Below are positions 19,481 through 29,974 of a DNA stretch of 64,000 bases, one piece after another. Source of the DNA: Volvox africanus. Lineage: Eukaryota; Chlorophyta; Chlorophyceae; Chlamydomonadales; Volvocaceae. Location: assembly GCA_030268105.1 (NCBI GenBank), contig BSDZ01000078.1:1302001-1366000 (forward strand), given 5' to 3'. Within the stretch, counting starts at the first letter, position 1; the number at the start of each line of letters is the position of its first letter. A model generated the notes under the pieces. The model ran no database searches and was not told the origin of the DNA. It worked only from the letters and a program-made list of their open reading frames with translations. A program made the position numbers and the translations under genes.

Positions 19481-20716
19481 AGTCATCTTCGGTACGAAAG
19501 GTGGTAGAAGAGGGCATTTGCGAGTAGGGTGCTCTCCCGCACACCTCAAGCAAAGATTAGCGAACTTCCGACGGTCAAACTCCGAACGTCGGCACTCCCA
19601 CTTTTGCATGTACGGATCATCTGTCCGAGGCTTCTTAACACTAGGAGCCGCGTTCTGCATTGCAGCTACAGATGGGGCGCTCTCTCTTCGCTTTCCTTTC
19701 GCATGGCCCGAGCTCGGCCCAGCTCCTGCAGACCCACGATTGCTTGGGCTTTGGCGTCCGCGATTATCATACCGTCTTTCCTTCCGAACGGTATTCACGG
19801 CCGCCACGGAGCATTGACGATCGGAACCCTGGTCCTTCGGTGTCGACTCTGAAGGTGGTTCCTGTGCTCGCATCGTGTGAATACGAGGATTAATTTGCTT
19901 AGCTTCTTTTCCAGCCAAATTCCGAACTTCTGCACCTCTAGCAAAAGCTACTAAGGCATCTTAAGATTGAAATGGAATCCCACTGAGATCAGTGGCACAC
20001 CACCGTGCAAGGGATTCAGTGAGACCACGATGAAACCAGAAGATACAATCCTCCTCAGGAAAGTTAGCAATAGGGGTTATCAGGGCCTCAAAACGGGACT
20101 GATATGCAGGAACGGTCTCGTGTGGACGCATATGGTACGTGCCTTGTGCCAGCGTCTTACAAGCCTCATTGCTACGCGAGCGAACTTCCGTAGCAAAGCG
20201 GGCAAGAAGAGCATCGATCAGGTTATCAAACGTGTACTTGCCTCTAGCGGTGGTCCATTCATCATACCAACCCTTTGTGGCACCCTCGAGGGTATTCCCA
20301 ACGAACAGGCATTTAATAGCGTCGCATCCCCCGCTGTGCACCGCTTGCAGATATTGCCTAGCGTCGCGAACGTAAGCCCATGTCCTATCCGCGACACTAT
20401 GCCCTGAATTCTTTGCCTTTTCGTCAGCAGATATATTGAGCTTGGGTACGGGGATATTCAACTTCATTACCTCCGGTATTCCGACAGGTTCTTGAACCGC
20501 GGGTATTACTGGGGCCTGTTGTGCTCCAACTCCTTCACTTGTTGTAGCCGCTGCCGACAGTGGTACAATTAAGTGTGAAGGGGTCTGAAGAACAATGGGG
20601 TCAGACATAATACGAGTCCTGACAGTATCGGGATCGGCAAAAACAGGTCTAGCGGCAAGACCGCTATCGGGTTGGCTGGCGGTGCCCAGATAGGAGCTAT
20701 CTTCGCGTCCCGACAT
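19478..20716 (-). pseudogene. E4 gag with one nonsense codon
   Basis: Same frame throughout except for a TAA at 19961-19963, where E2 has a Tyr codon (SYDALVAF). The capsid-like core and the zinc knuckle (CLRCAGEHPTRKC, x3 spacing) are recognisable. Family B gag is clearly diverged from family A. Confidence 0.88.
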
Positions 20717-21017
20717 AAGGCACGAACTTATACTGGTGAACAGGAATTTACTAAAAGATCTGTAAACAGGTAATGCAAGAGGAATTTTCGATTACTTGCG
20801 TACCGACAGAGCTTCTGAATAACTCGAGAAGAAAAGCGACGTAATCCGTAAGGCCGTCTCTTATCTCAATAGTCTTCTGAATCAAGGCTTTAATCTGATC
20901 CAAATTTAAGTATTGTCCAGCCAACACAGCGTTCAATGTTGGCGTACGTTCACCTGCGGCTCACAATGCAAGCTCGCAACGATAATATAGCAACTAGTTA
21001 CCAACAGATATCTAGGA

Positions 21018-21113
21018 TTACAAACCGGGAGCGGCAGCATCCAAGACGGCGCGGCCGAGGTCCTCAGCGAAGGTGTCTAAAGGGCTGCGGCACGTGTCAT
21101 CGTCGCTCGCCAT
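21018..21113 (-). CDS. E4 leader short ORF or spliced first gag exon
   Basis: 31 codons with the same PLDTFAEDLGRAVLDAAA core as family A despite many third-position changes. Donor-like G|GTTTGT and an acceptor at 20953/20954 join in phase 1 to a second open block (20804-20953, with IKALIQKTIEIRDGL), which again ends at a GTCG|GTACGC site. Confidence 0.6.
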   Translation of the reverse strand: MASDDDTCRSPLDTFAEDLGRAVLDAAAPGL

Positions 21114-21161
21114 TGCGAGAACCTACTTCCGATGAGGGACAATGAGACAGACGTGAATTTA

Positions 21162-21176
21162 CCCGTCTCGATACCA
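21162..21176 (-). other. E4 primer-binding site
   Basis: TGGTATCGAGACGGG, 4 nt (AATT) from the LTR. Shares the 12-mer with all other elements. Confidence 0.75.
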
Positions 21177-21180
21177 AATT

Positions 21181-21993
21181 TGTTGTATCCTTCCTTCTTC
21201 AATCATGCACTGAATCTGCACGTCTGAATGTTAGCTAGTGTTCACCGTGCTTACGAACAGCAAGGTGATTCAATGCGAGCAAAGTGACAGCGGAAGACTC
21301 AAAGATAAGGAAAGATTCAACTTACAATAGTCTTCGTTTACAAATCGGTAGATGGCCGTCAGACCCCGCGGGCAATGCTCATCACTCGGCTGCAGATGAT
21401 ATGCTAGAATAGCTCAGGCCGAATATAAATGAGTATATCGTATGTATGCTAATTAGATAGCATTAAGTACACCAGTACTTAGTCCAAAGTAGCGCGAGCC
21501 GACTTCGGTCTCTAGGCGGCCGTCCTCGCACCTATCACATCACGATACCGATGTGCAGTACAGGTCTCACTGGATTACGATCTCAAGTGTGAGTACCTTC
21601 GTAGCACTGTTCTGAATATCGCGTAATCCGTGATATTAATGGATGCAACGCATGCAATATGCAAAGGTCCAAATATCGATATTCAGTTGCCGACCCAACC
21701 ATCTCGATCGTCACCTTCTCGCATACGCGTATGGTTTATGACGTAAATGAGGTAATAATATTTAAAGTATTATTACGTGATATAATATGCCAATGGATAG
21801 GTCACGCATTAATTATCAGCCTCAAGTCAAACATGTTGACCGACAGCGCGATGTCGTAGATGATAATGCGACATGCCTGATTAGCTAGATATACTCGAGT
21901 ATATCATGCTAATATGATTGTATTATGCTTCATGATGCTCAAATGGGTTGCAGTCCACTCTGGTATGAATGGCGACTGAACCCGCTTACAACA
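21181..21993 (-). repeat. Family B LTR shared by E4 (5') and E5 (3')
   Basis: 813 bp with TG..CA ends. It serves as the 5' LTR of E4 to its left. A purine-rich AGGGGAGTG tract to its right also makes it look like the 3' LTR of E5. Contains CCAAATATCGATATTCAG, a decayed version of the palindrome in the other family B LTRs. Confidence 0.85.
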
Positions 21994-22035
21994 CAGGCAC
22001 TCCCCTACTTTAACCGTGGGGCCAAAGGCGACAGC

Positions 22036-22800
22036 AACGGCAATCCATCATGAGATGACCCACTGCACATCTCCAACAGAGAGTGATCTCCTTCCAACGC
22101 ACAAGCTTGGATTGCATACACTCCCATTTTGTCAGTCATGAGTCCTGTGCTTGTATGGCAGTCACATGAGGCACAAATCTCAGAGCATTTTCTCTAGCTA
22201 AAATATGCATCTCAGCTCTTAGGACGAATGGCATCACAAGAGCCTCAACACGTGATTGGTAGGCAGTTACAGTTTCATCCAGAAACATGAAAAATGAGCC
22301 GAAGGCTAACATACAGCCTGCCTTAACATCACGTGACTTCTGGGGTAAAGTGTGCAAGCAGGGCGACCCATCAAACGTGAAGTTTTCCCGTGCAGTGATC
22401 CATTAATCATATCATGTCTTTGCTATACCCTCGAGGGTATTCCCAACAAAGAGACACCTCACCTCATCATGCTCACCGCCACGGACCAACTGCAGGTACT
22501 TCCTAACATCACATAGATGTGAACGAGTTGCATTTGCAATGTCACGTTCAACATTCATATCATGCAAGATAAACAATTTTGGTGCCAGGATAGTAAACCT
22601 CTTCACCTCATTACCGTCGGCGCGGTCTTTCATTTGAGGCGGCAGCAAACCCCGTTGATCAGCAGTTCCATCTGTAACCGTCATGGCTGCTGAGTGTTGC
22701 GTAGTAAGATGGATAGGGGCCTGAAACACAAGAGGATCTTGAGCAGTAACTGTGTCAATAGTCTCAGGATCCGCCATCATGGAACACTGACCAATATATA
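22036..22800 (-). pseudogene. E5 gag relic
   Basis: Begins with an MMADPETIDTVTAQDPLVFQ-like start near 22780, passes VRCLFVGNTLEG, then AYQSRVEALVMPF, and ends with a shifted-frame zinc-knuckle trace (CWRCAVGHLMMDC). At least two frame changes. Diverged further than E4 gag. Confidence 0.75.
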
Positions 22801-23261
22801 AAGATTGCGTGACAATAAACGATGCACATAATTTTAAAGCAAGTGTGCAAGTAATTCACACGAATCTAGCACAAGAGCACAAGCAATTCGGTCAGCAAAC
22901 CCACAATACTCTTGCAGGCTTCGAGTAGATATGGCAGATACATACTCAGTTGGTCCCTGTTGTCCGCGCGATCAGAGCCTCCAGCTGATTAGAATGCAAG
23001 TTGTAACCAGGAGCTATCGAAAGCGGTGCCGGACCACTAGTTTCACCTGCAACTCAGAGCGAAGGCTCACACCACAACTGCAGTAAACTACAAAGGTATA
23101 AAAGCAATCACAATTTGGAAGCAACAGTATCTAATACAGCGTGGACAAGTTCTTCGGCGATAATGTCTAGTGGGCTACATCGCCCATTGTCCTAGAAAGA
23201 ACTTACTTCCGATCGAGCATCATTAGGCAGTCAGACAACGAACCTGTCTCGATACCAAATT

Positions 23262-24075
23262 TGTTGTATCCTTCCTTCTTCAATCATGCACCGAATCTGC
23301 ACGTCGGAATGTAGCTTTGTGCACACCGAGCTTACGAACAGCAAGGTGATCCAATGCGAGGAAAGTGACAGCGGAAGACTCAACATTAAGGAAAGATCCA
23401 ACTTATAATAGTCTTCGATTACAGATTGATAGTCGGCCGTCAGACCCCGCGGGCAATGTTCATCATCCGGCTGAAGATGCTATGCTGGAATAGCTCAGGC
23501 CGAATATAAATGCATAAAACTTATGTATACGAATTAGGTTGAGTTAAGTACACGAGTACTTAGTCCAAAGTAGCGTCGAACCGACTTCGGTCTCTAGGCG
23601 GCCGTCCTCGCACCTATCACGTCGCGATACCGATGTGCAGTACAGGTCTCACTGGATTTCGATCTCAAGTGTGAGTACCTTCGTAGCACTGTTCTAAATA
23701 CCGCGTAATCCGTGATATTAATGGATGCAGCACATGCAATATGCAAAGGTCCGAATATCGATATTCGGTTGCCGACCCAACCATCGCGATCGTCGCATTC
23801 TCGCATTCGCGTATGGTTTATGACACAGATGAGGTAATAATATTCAAAGTATTATTACGTGATATAATATGCCAATGGATAGATCGCGCATTAATTATCA
23901 GCCTTGAGTCAAACATGTTGACCGACAGCACGATGTCGTAGATGATAATGCGACATGCCTGATTAGCTAGATATACTCGAATATATCATGCTAATATGAT
24001 TATATCATGCTTCATAATGCTCGAATGTATTGCGGTCTATTTCGGTGTGAACGGTGATCGAACCGGCGTACAACA
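23262..24075 (-). repeat. E5 5' LTR (family B, 814 bp)
   Basis: Colinear with 21181-21993. Carries CCGAATATCGATATTCGG and the hairpin AAGTAC-ACGA-GTACTT. Confidence 0.9.
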
Positions 24076-24451
24076 AATGGCGCAGAAGCGCCAGAAAGAG
24101 CGAAACTGAGTTGTCGGACTATGACCTTTCTGTGACAAATAACATAATTACATAACAATAGATGAAATTACAATAGATCTAACGCATAGAACTTCAACAG
24201 GTCGCATGGAACTACTTGCATGCGAGCATTCATACAACGGTGTCAGTTGTAGAATGCGCGCCAGTTTTGAATAGACGTAAGGCCCCCTTACGAGCCAGAC
24301 AGCGTTTTTCAAGGCACCTGAATAGTTGAGACAGACACTTACACTTCCTTTTCCATTGTAATAACTTACTATTATGTAAACTACGAGGTGTCACCCTTGC
24401 ACCACGTGCCCTACGGCACAGTTACTCGGAGCTCGCCTTTATAGCTACCCC
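24076..24451. other. No gene seen
   Basis: Low-complexity-free sequence with GGCGC..GCGCC at the left end. Probably the upstream part of the copia relic, but no protein match is visible. Confidence 0.4.
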
Positions 24452-24786
24452 TATCAGCTAGGCGAAGCCTCTGTTACATGGCGACTGCAGCGTCAATTAG
24501 GGACGCACTGTGGCTGCGTCACTTGTTGCACGATTTGGGTGTTCGTGTGGGCGCGGTTCCAATGAAGTGTGATAGCACCGCCTGCATTGCGATGCTAGAA
24601 AGCCCGATGTCCACGGCACAAAGCACCTGGACATCATTTTGCGCGGGAGCGCATTGAGCGGGGTGAAATCCGCATGGTTCATTGCTCCACTGCGGTGCAG
24701 TTGGCGAATGTGTTAACTAAATCCCTACCTAAGGGGAGTTTCAGTTTTGCGTTGCAGGGATGGGTCTGGGGTAGTTTTCTCTATTG
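24452..24786 (+). pseudogene. Ty1/copia RNase H tail, decayed
   Basis: Reads YMATAASIRDALWLRHLL, then MKCDSTACIAMLESP, then after frame changes RERIERGEIRMVHCSTAVQL and VLTKSLPKG. This is the familiar copia RNase H end (YMA..A..EALWLR, CD..SA, VLTK.LP). At least two frameshifts in the KHLDI segment. The region after the stop may be its LTR. Confidence 0.85.
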
Positions 24787-25059
24787 ACCCTACGTGGGAG
24801 GCAGATTCGTTTAACTGCCCTAGGTCCGCGTGGGAGTTTATCGAACGCTTCTATTTTACTTTCGGTCACCAACGTTGCGCTTCGTTGTAGCAGCTGAGTT
24901 TTAAATTTGTCTTTGTTTGCATTCATAGACGCAACTGTTATAAAAGTGTCATATCGTATGCTTGCAGTGCGTAAGGGAAGTCTGCCCGCGTGGGAGTGTT
25001 GTGATATTCGGTCAGACCTCTACACTCGTATCATGTGTTCATTACTTGAACGCATAATT
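24787..25059. other. Sequence after the copia relic, no gene seen
   Basis: Contains GCGTGGGAG twice (near 24829 and 24989), once followed by TGTTGTGATA. Could be a polypurine tract and LTR start, but no second LTR was found. Confidence 0.35.
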
Positions 25060-25274
25060 ATTTTTAATAATTTTGATTTTCTTACCATAGTTTTTCCTGT
25101 TTTTTATTTACCCAAATTGCTGCTATCGGTATTATCTCCCAGTTCGGATTACAGGCTGTATTTACTGAATTTTTAAAGTTATACCCCACAAAAAATCCGA
25201 ATATAGGCATAGCGTATTATAACGTTCCTCAACAAAATTTATTATCTGGTTTTCATCCTCTTTTTTATAATTAA
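25060..25274 (+). pseudogene. Bacterial MFS transporter C-terminus, Rickettsiales-like relic
   Basis: In the frame ending at the TAA (25272-25274) the product reads QIAAIGIISQFGLQ, then LKLYPTKNPNIGIAYYN, then LLSGFHPLFYN. This resembles the conserved C-terminal half of proline/betaine-type MFS carriers (a FPTK.R..GIA.AYN pattern). Base composition is AT-rich, unlike algal exons. The 5' side is open-frame-poor, so it is a fragment. Confidence 0.5.
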
Positions 25275-25354
25275 GTAAAAATCAAGCCTGAAATCAAGCA
25301 GCGGTGACTTAATGATTATATTATTTATATTCTGAAGGAAAGGATGAGGTTAAC

Positions 25355-25540
25355 ATAGCAAAAATAATATCCCAAAATAAGTTAAAGTTTCTTTTAACCT
25401 TAATGCTTAATGGAGGTATTGGAGCAAGCTATAATTTCTTAGTAATTTTTTTGAGCACCTTCGTTGTGAAAGTTATGGGGGATATTTCTATCCATGAGGC
25501 TGCAGAAAATAATATAATTCTAATTATTCCCCGAAGCTGA
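25355..25540 (+). pseudogene. Bacterial MFS transporter middle segment, Rickettsiales-like relic
   Basis: Reads KIISQNKLKFLLTLMLNGG, then YNFLVIFLSTFVVKVMG, then EAAENNIILIIP and a stop. It is hydrophobic and AT-rich, similar to TM7-8 of the same transporter class. It lies downstream of the C-terminal piece, so the two are rearranged or come from two paralogues. Confidence 0.45.
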
Positions 25541-25613
25541 CTTGCTTCTTTAGGTGTTTGTAACATCTATTGCTCGCCCAGACTTTTGGAGTGATTTGTG
25601 GCTTGAGGCATAG

Positions 25614-26093
25614 TGGCAGCTCGCTTGTCCAACTTGTGCTGAACTGGACCTTTCTCAGCTGTTACGACGCGAGTTTCACAACAGTACTTCCCTTCTCAAC
25701 GTCGCAGGTGGACGCCATTCCTCTTGGCGCTCCTTCGATGCGGGCCCCCAGTGGCACGCCCTGGCGAGGATGCTAAGCCTGCTGTCCTTCCACAGCTATG
25801 CGACGGCGGCGAGCGAGTTCGTGGCGGTGGCGCTGATGGTGTTCCTGACGAACTGGGGAAAGCCCGAGCAGGCGGTCATGGTAGCAGCGTCCATGGGCGG
25901 CCATGCGCCTGCGATGACGCAGGTTGTGGGCGCACTGGCAGGCGCGCTACACGGCAAGGATTGGGTTCCAGCTCGGTGGTGGGATGCGCTGGAGTACGAT
26001 GAAGAAGGTTATACTGGTCGGGATGCTGTGATAGAGTTCGAGCGCGCCATGGCCAGGTTGGCTGCTGTAGAGCTGGACGTAGTTGAGCAATAG
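25614..26093 (+). CDS. ADP-ribosylglycohydrolase-like protein, C-terminal exon or fragment
   Basis: GC-rich coding sequence, open from 25614 with an internal ATG at 25770. The C-terminal part follows the ADP-ribosylglycohydrolase pattern: GGH, then VVGALAGALHGKDWVP, then W.DALE. In the family the metal-binding motif here is GGD[ST]D; this protein has GGHAPA, lacking both aspartates, so catalysis is doubtful. A TGTAA signal lies at 26134-26138, about 40 nt after the stop. N-terminal exons are not seen upstream, where bacterial-type DNA begins, so it may be a broken gene. Confidence 0.55.
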   Translation, partial: WQLACPTCAELDLSQLLRREFHNSTSLLNVAGGRHSSWRSFDAGPQWHALARMLSLLSFHSYATAASEFVAVALMVFLTNWGKPEQAVMVAASMGGHAPAMTQVVGALAGALHGKDWVPARWWDALEYDEEGYTGRDAVIEFERAMARLAAVELDVVEQ

Positions 26094-26940
26094 GCAACAA
26101 ATAACTAACACAAGATGTTTGATATATGACGTATGTAAATATGACTAAGAGTACGTCCATTAACGGTCAACAGTAGCTTTCCGCGGAAAGGTATAAGAAG
26201 GCTCGTTAGCGGCGATTGTTGAGAATGAGCAACACTCATAAACGGATGATTGTCAGATCAAGTAATACGGCCCACGAGGGGCCGGGCGCTTTGCTGACTT
26301 CAACAGCAATGTGCGTCGCTATTGATTGATTCTAAATATTAACAAGCTTAATACGTGCGCGTGTCGTACCCGACTGATTTAAGTTTGCGGTGCGAATCTC
26401 GCCTTGAGCGCACCCATTCATGATACATTGGGCTTCCATCTCCAAGATCGCAAGTTCACAACCAACTATGACAGCGTGAAATGGATGTGCCCTTGATAGT
26501 CACGAAAGTGCAAAATCACGAGAATGGGACTTTGACCACTCCAACACCAATGCATGCACTTAATGAATTGCAAACGTCATACAAGTATTCAAGGCATAAA
26601 ATAAAATATGCACGCTGACCATAATTTGCCTTTTGTTACCTAATATCTGTAAAAGTGTGGCTACGCGCGTTTTGCCTTCATATGCCCACCGGGTTTATGT
26701 AAATATTCGATAGAAAATTATTTCCTTAATCCGGTCACATTCACAAAAACGTAGGTCCTGATCCTAATTGACGGAAAAAGACCTCCAGGTTTTCTTATAG
26801 TGTAGTCATTGTCGTAGTGAACATCCCTATTCCTCTGCTCTCGTGACCCTCCTTGACGCCTCCTTTACCACCGACTCACACCCCGAGTGCATGAGCTCAA
26901 ACCTCTTCACTGATGACTCCGTCCCTCCTGAAGCAGGAGG
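26094..26940. other. 3' flank, no gene seen
   Basis: Includes the TGTAA signal of the preceding exon. Nothing else is recognised. A short inverted repeat GTGCGC..GCGCAC spans 26355-26412. Confidence 0.5.
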
Positions 26941-27400
26941 GAATAATATATAATAATTATAATCATTAAGTTAATATAATATAATATACTTAATATATAA
27001 TATAATATACTAATATACTTAATATATAGTATTATATATTATTATTTATATTATACTTAATTATAATATTATAATAATATATAATATATAATTAATATAT
27101 ACTTAATATAATTATAATTATATACTATTATTATTATTTATAATAATAACTATTTATATATACTATAATATAAGCTATATAATATTATAATATATTATTT
27201 ATTATACTATATATTACTATATTATAAATATATATTACTACTAAATATATTATATATATTTATATATTATAATATATACTATATTTATATAGTATATTAT
27301 ATTTACTTATAAATAATACGTATACTTTGATTATACTTTAAGTGTAATATTACCTTAAAAGCTGTAAATACTTATTAATAGGTATTAATTAATTAATTAC
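26941..27400. repeat. A+T-only tract, left border of rickettsial block
   Basis: Nearly every base is A or T, made of overlapping TAATATA/TATTATA words and short palindromes. No coding signal. Confidence 0.85.
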
Positions 27401-27424
27401 CGTTAGCTTATTTATTACAGTGTC

Positions 27425-27607
27425 CTAATTACCAGCAATTTAGTCTTTGCAAAATGGAATACTATTTTTAAAGATGATATGACTACCTCAGCTGCTATTG
27501 ACAGACTGGTTCATCATTCTACGATACTTGAACTAAATACTGAGAGTTATAGAATTGCTACTGCTAAAGAAAAAAAATTAACTGTAAAATCGGAGGACAT
27601 AATGTAG
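27425..27607 (+). pseudogene. istB: IS21-family IstB ATP-binding protein, C-terminal fragment
   Basis: Reads TSNLVFAKWNTIFKDD, then AAIDRLVHHSTILELN, then ESYR, and stops at TAG. This is the conserved end of IstB/DnaC-like helper ATPases of IS21 elements (FxxW...D...AAIDRLVHH...). It begins at the edge of the A+T tract, so Walker A and B are missing. AT-rich codon use fits Rickettsiales. Confidence 0.8.
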
Positions 27608-27673
27608 TATATTAGACAATATTTTTTTTGCTCAAAAATGGGTAATTTTAATATTCGTCGTAGCCAATTCTAA

Positions 27674-28039
27674 TGTTCGTTAGTCACAGCTTTGATGCTT
27701 ATCTCATATTTACCCGAACTCGGTAATGCTAATGGTGCTCAAATATCCGCATTGGTTGGGGTAGCGCCTTTTAATAAAGACAGTGGTCGTTATAAAGGAA
27801 AGCGTTTTATTCAAGGTGGGCGCTCTATGATACGAAAATCTCTTTATATGTCTGCAGTCTCTAGTATTAGGTGGAATCCAGACATGAAAAGCTTTTATAC
27901 GAGATTACGCAAATCTGGAAAACCAGCTAAAGTGGCTCTTGTTGCAGTTATGAGAAAATTACTTATTTTATTAAATAATATTATAAAAAGGCAAACTCCA
28001 TGGGAAATAAATAATCCGAAAAAGCTATTTATGGCTTGA
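27674..28039 (+). pseudogene. IS110-family transposase, C-terminal fragment
   Basis: Open from 27674 with no proper start. Contains LISYLPELGNANGAQISALV, then GVAPFNKDSG, then GGRSMIRKSLYM, then KVALVAVMRKLL. These are the transposase_20 hallmarks of IS110 elements. The N-terminal DEDD RuvC-like half is absent. Its stop overlaps the start of the comEC frame. Confidence 0.85.
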
Positions 28040-29974
28040 CTCTTAATACAGATGCTCCTATTACTCTTTACCTTACCATTTTATCTGTTTTAATCTATTT
28101 CGTAGTTTTTCTAAGAATAAAAGAAAAATTTATGTTTAGCTTATTCCTTACCATATTATTTTCTTTTGGCTGCGGCGTGATGATTGCTCATGGCAGGGTA
28201 ACTAACGCTCAAATTTATCCAAAGCCAACAACAAAATCTAATGTTTTTGATATGGAAGCGAAGGTTTTAGAAGTAAAACCTACGATAGGAGGGGCGCAGT
28301 TAATTCTCGATGACGTAGTAATTTTAAATAAAAATGATGATAATTTAAAAGATCGGAATTTGGGTAAAATAAAAATAAGTTTAAGAGGAGAGAGTAGCCT
28401 AGATTTTATAAAAAATGATGTAATAAATTTACGCACGAAGCTTTTTCCTCTTAATTCTGCTTTGCTGCCCGGAGGGTACGATTTCGGCCTTTATATGTAT
28501 TTAAATGGTATTACTGCAACAGGTTTTGCTATTAATCCTCCTAAAATTATTAGGTCCCAATCTAGCTATTTTTATGACAAGCTTCAAAATATAAGGGGTA
28601 TTATATATAAAGAATTAATAAGAATTCTTGGCCCAGATCAAGGTAATTTCGTTGCGGCAATACTTATCGGTGAAACTAAAGCTATGAATAAGCATATGGC
28701 CGATAATATGAGAAATAGCGGAATTGCTCATATCTTAAGTGTTTCAGGATTACACCTATCGTTAGTAGCGATAATTTTTTTATCAGCAGTAGATTTTTGT
28801 TAAATTGTTCAGATTATTTATCATATAAAATAAACATAAAGGTTGCTGCAGGTATTATTTCAATTATAGGAAGTTTCGGTTATTTGCTACTTAGTGGGAC
28901 AAATATAGCTGCTACCAGAGCCTTTAGAATGACATTTTTTGTCATTCTTGCAATTATCATGGAGGGGTCTACATATCCTCTTCGTTCAGTAATGATAGCG
29001 GGGGCGTGTATCTTGTTATTTTCTCCGGAATATGTCATGCATCCAAGTTTTCAGCTGTCATTTTCAGCAGTATTATGTTTAATTTCCGGGTATGAAATTT
29101 ATCTCCGTAATCAGAAATTAATTGGAAGAAGCAAAGGAATTTTTGCTTCTATAAAACTTTATGTTTTTGGCAACCTTTACTCTAGTTTTTTAGAAAGCAT
29201 TGTTACGGCACCTTTTGTGATCTATCATTTTTATAAATTTGCTACATATTCCCTATTGATGAATTTGCTAGCGGTACCACTTATGTCATTTTTTATGATG
29301 CCCCTAGCTATTATTTCCTTGGTAATGATGCCTTTTAATGCAAGCGATTATAGCCTGAAACTACTCGGCTTTTTTGTTAAAATCATTACTACTAGTGCTG
29401 AGTATATAGTTAACTTACCGATGTCGACAATAGATACCGGATATATAACTGATTCTAGTATGCTAATATTTACTTTCGGCTTCTTTTGGGTTTGCCTCTG
29501 GCAAACTACATGGCGCTATTTTGGTTTTATGATTATTCTTATATCCTTAGTTATGATGTATTTATCACCAAAACCTGATTTTATCTATGATCATAGAATT
29601 AAAGCAATTGGTGTAAAGAATAAAGATGTTATAGATATATATTCGAAATTTAGGATATCTAACTTTACAAAAGAGTATTGGTTAGGGTGGTATGGTACAA
29701 AAAAAACCAATATTTTGAAACTGAACTACGAGATCAACTATTTGAATCGGCTGTTAAAGGTGAAAAGTCTACTCTATCTCTAAATTATAACAACTGCTCT
29801 GATGCTAAGGTACAGATTATGATATCATCGAAACTAGCTTGTAACACCAACGGATTAGTAGTAAATTATAGCGATTTGGTTAAATTCGGAATAGTATTAA
29901 TTTTTTGCTCACAAAATAATTGCTATGCAAAATTTGGGCAAAAACCTATTTGGAAAATTAAGGAAAATGATTGA
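28036..29974 (+). pseudogene. comEC: ComEC/Rec2-family competence protein, frameshifted
   Basis: The first frame (to 28803) gives N-terminal membrane segments, a DUF4131-like soluble part, and the ComEC signature GIAHILSVSGLHLSLVAI. A change in a T7 run near 28770-28776 moves the frame. The second part (28797-29783) has repeated hydrophobic helices (PSFQLSFSAVLCL, then FYKFATYSLLMNLLAVPL). A second shift in an A8 run near 29698-29706 leads to the C-terminus ending at 29974. The family is a DNA-uptake channel in the inner membrane. Both lesions sit in homopolymers, so decay and sequencing error are both possible. Confidence 0.85.

Larger units (their letters stand above)
3102..21993 (-). mobile_element. 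Ty3/gypsy element E4, family B, outermost host of the nest
   Basis: On the minus strand: 5' LTR (21993-21181), primer-binding site, leader ORF, gag, UAG, a heavily deleted pol, integrase tail with chromodomain, polypurine tract, 3' LTR (3567-3102). E2 interrupts the chromodomain. E4 is dead: gag has one nonsense codon, most of protease, RT, RNase H and integrase is deleted, and the 3' LTR lacks about 350 bp present in the 5' LTR. The flanks (CCTCT left, CAGGC right) do not match, so there is no target-site duplication. The shared LTR with E5 suggests recombination. Confidence 0.85.
21994..24075 (-). mobile_element. E5: family B-like element reduced to LTR, leader and gag
   Basis: On the minus strand: LTR (24075-23262), PBS, decayed leader ORF (near 23190-23108, with PLDIIAEEL), gag relic, then directly a purine tract and the LTR at 21993. 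No pol trace is seen. Either a deletion derivative or a gag-only non-autonomous form. Confidence 0.75.

Noticed and set aside
3102..24075. Calling the retrotransposon nest a centromere
   Set aside because: Chromodomain elements favour heterochromatin, but nothing in the sequence itself shows centromere function.
26353..26415. tRNA-like segment with GTGCGC..GCGCAC and GTGCGAATC
   Set aside because: The distance between stems is too short for a tRNA, there is no A-box, and the T-arm does not pair.
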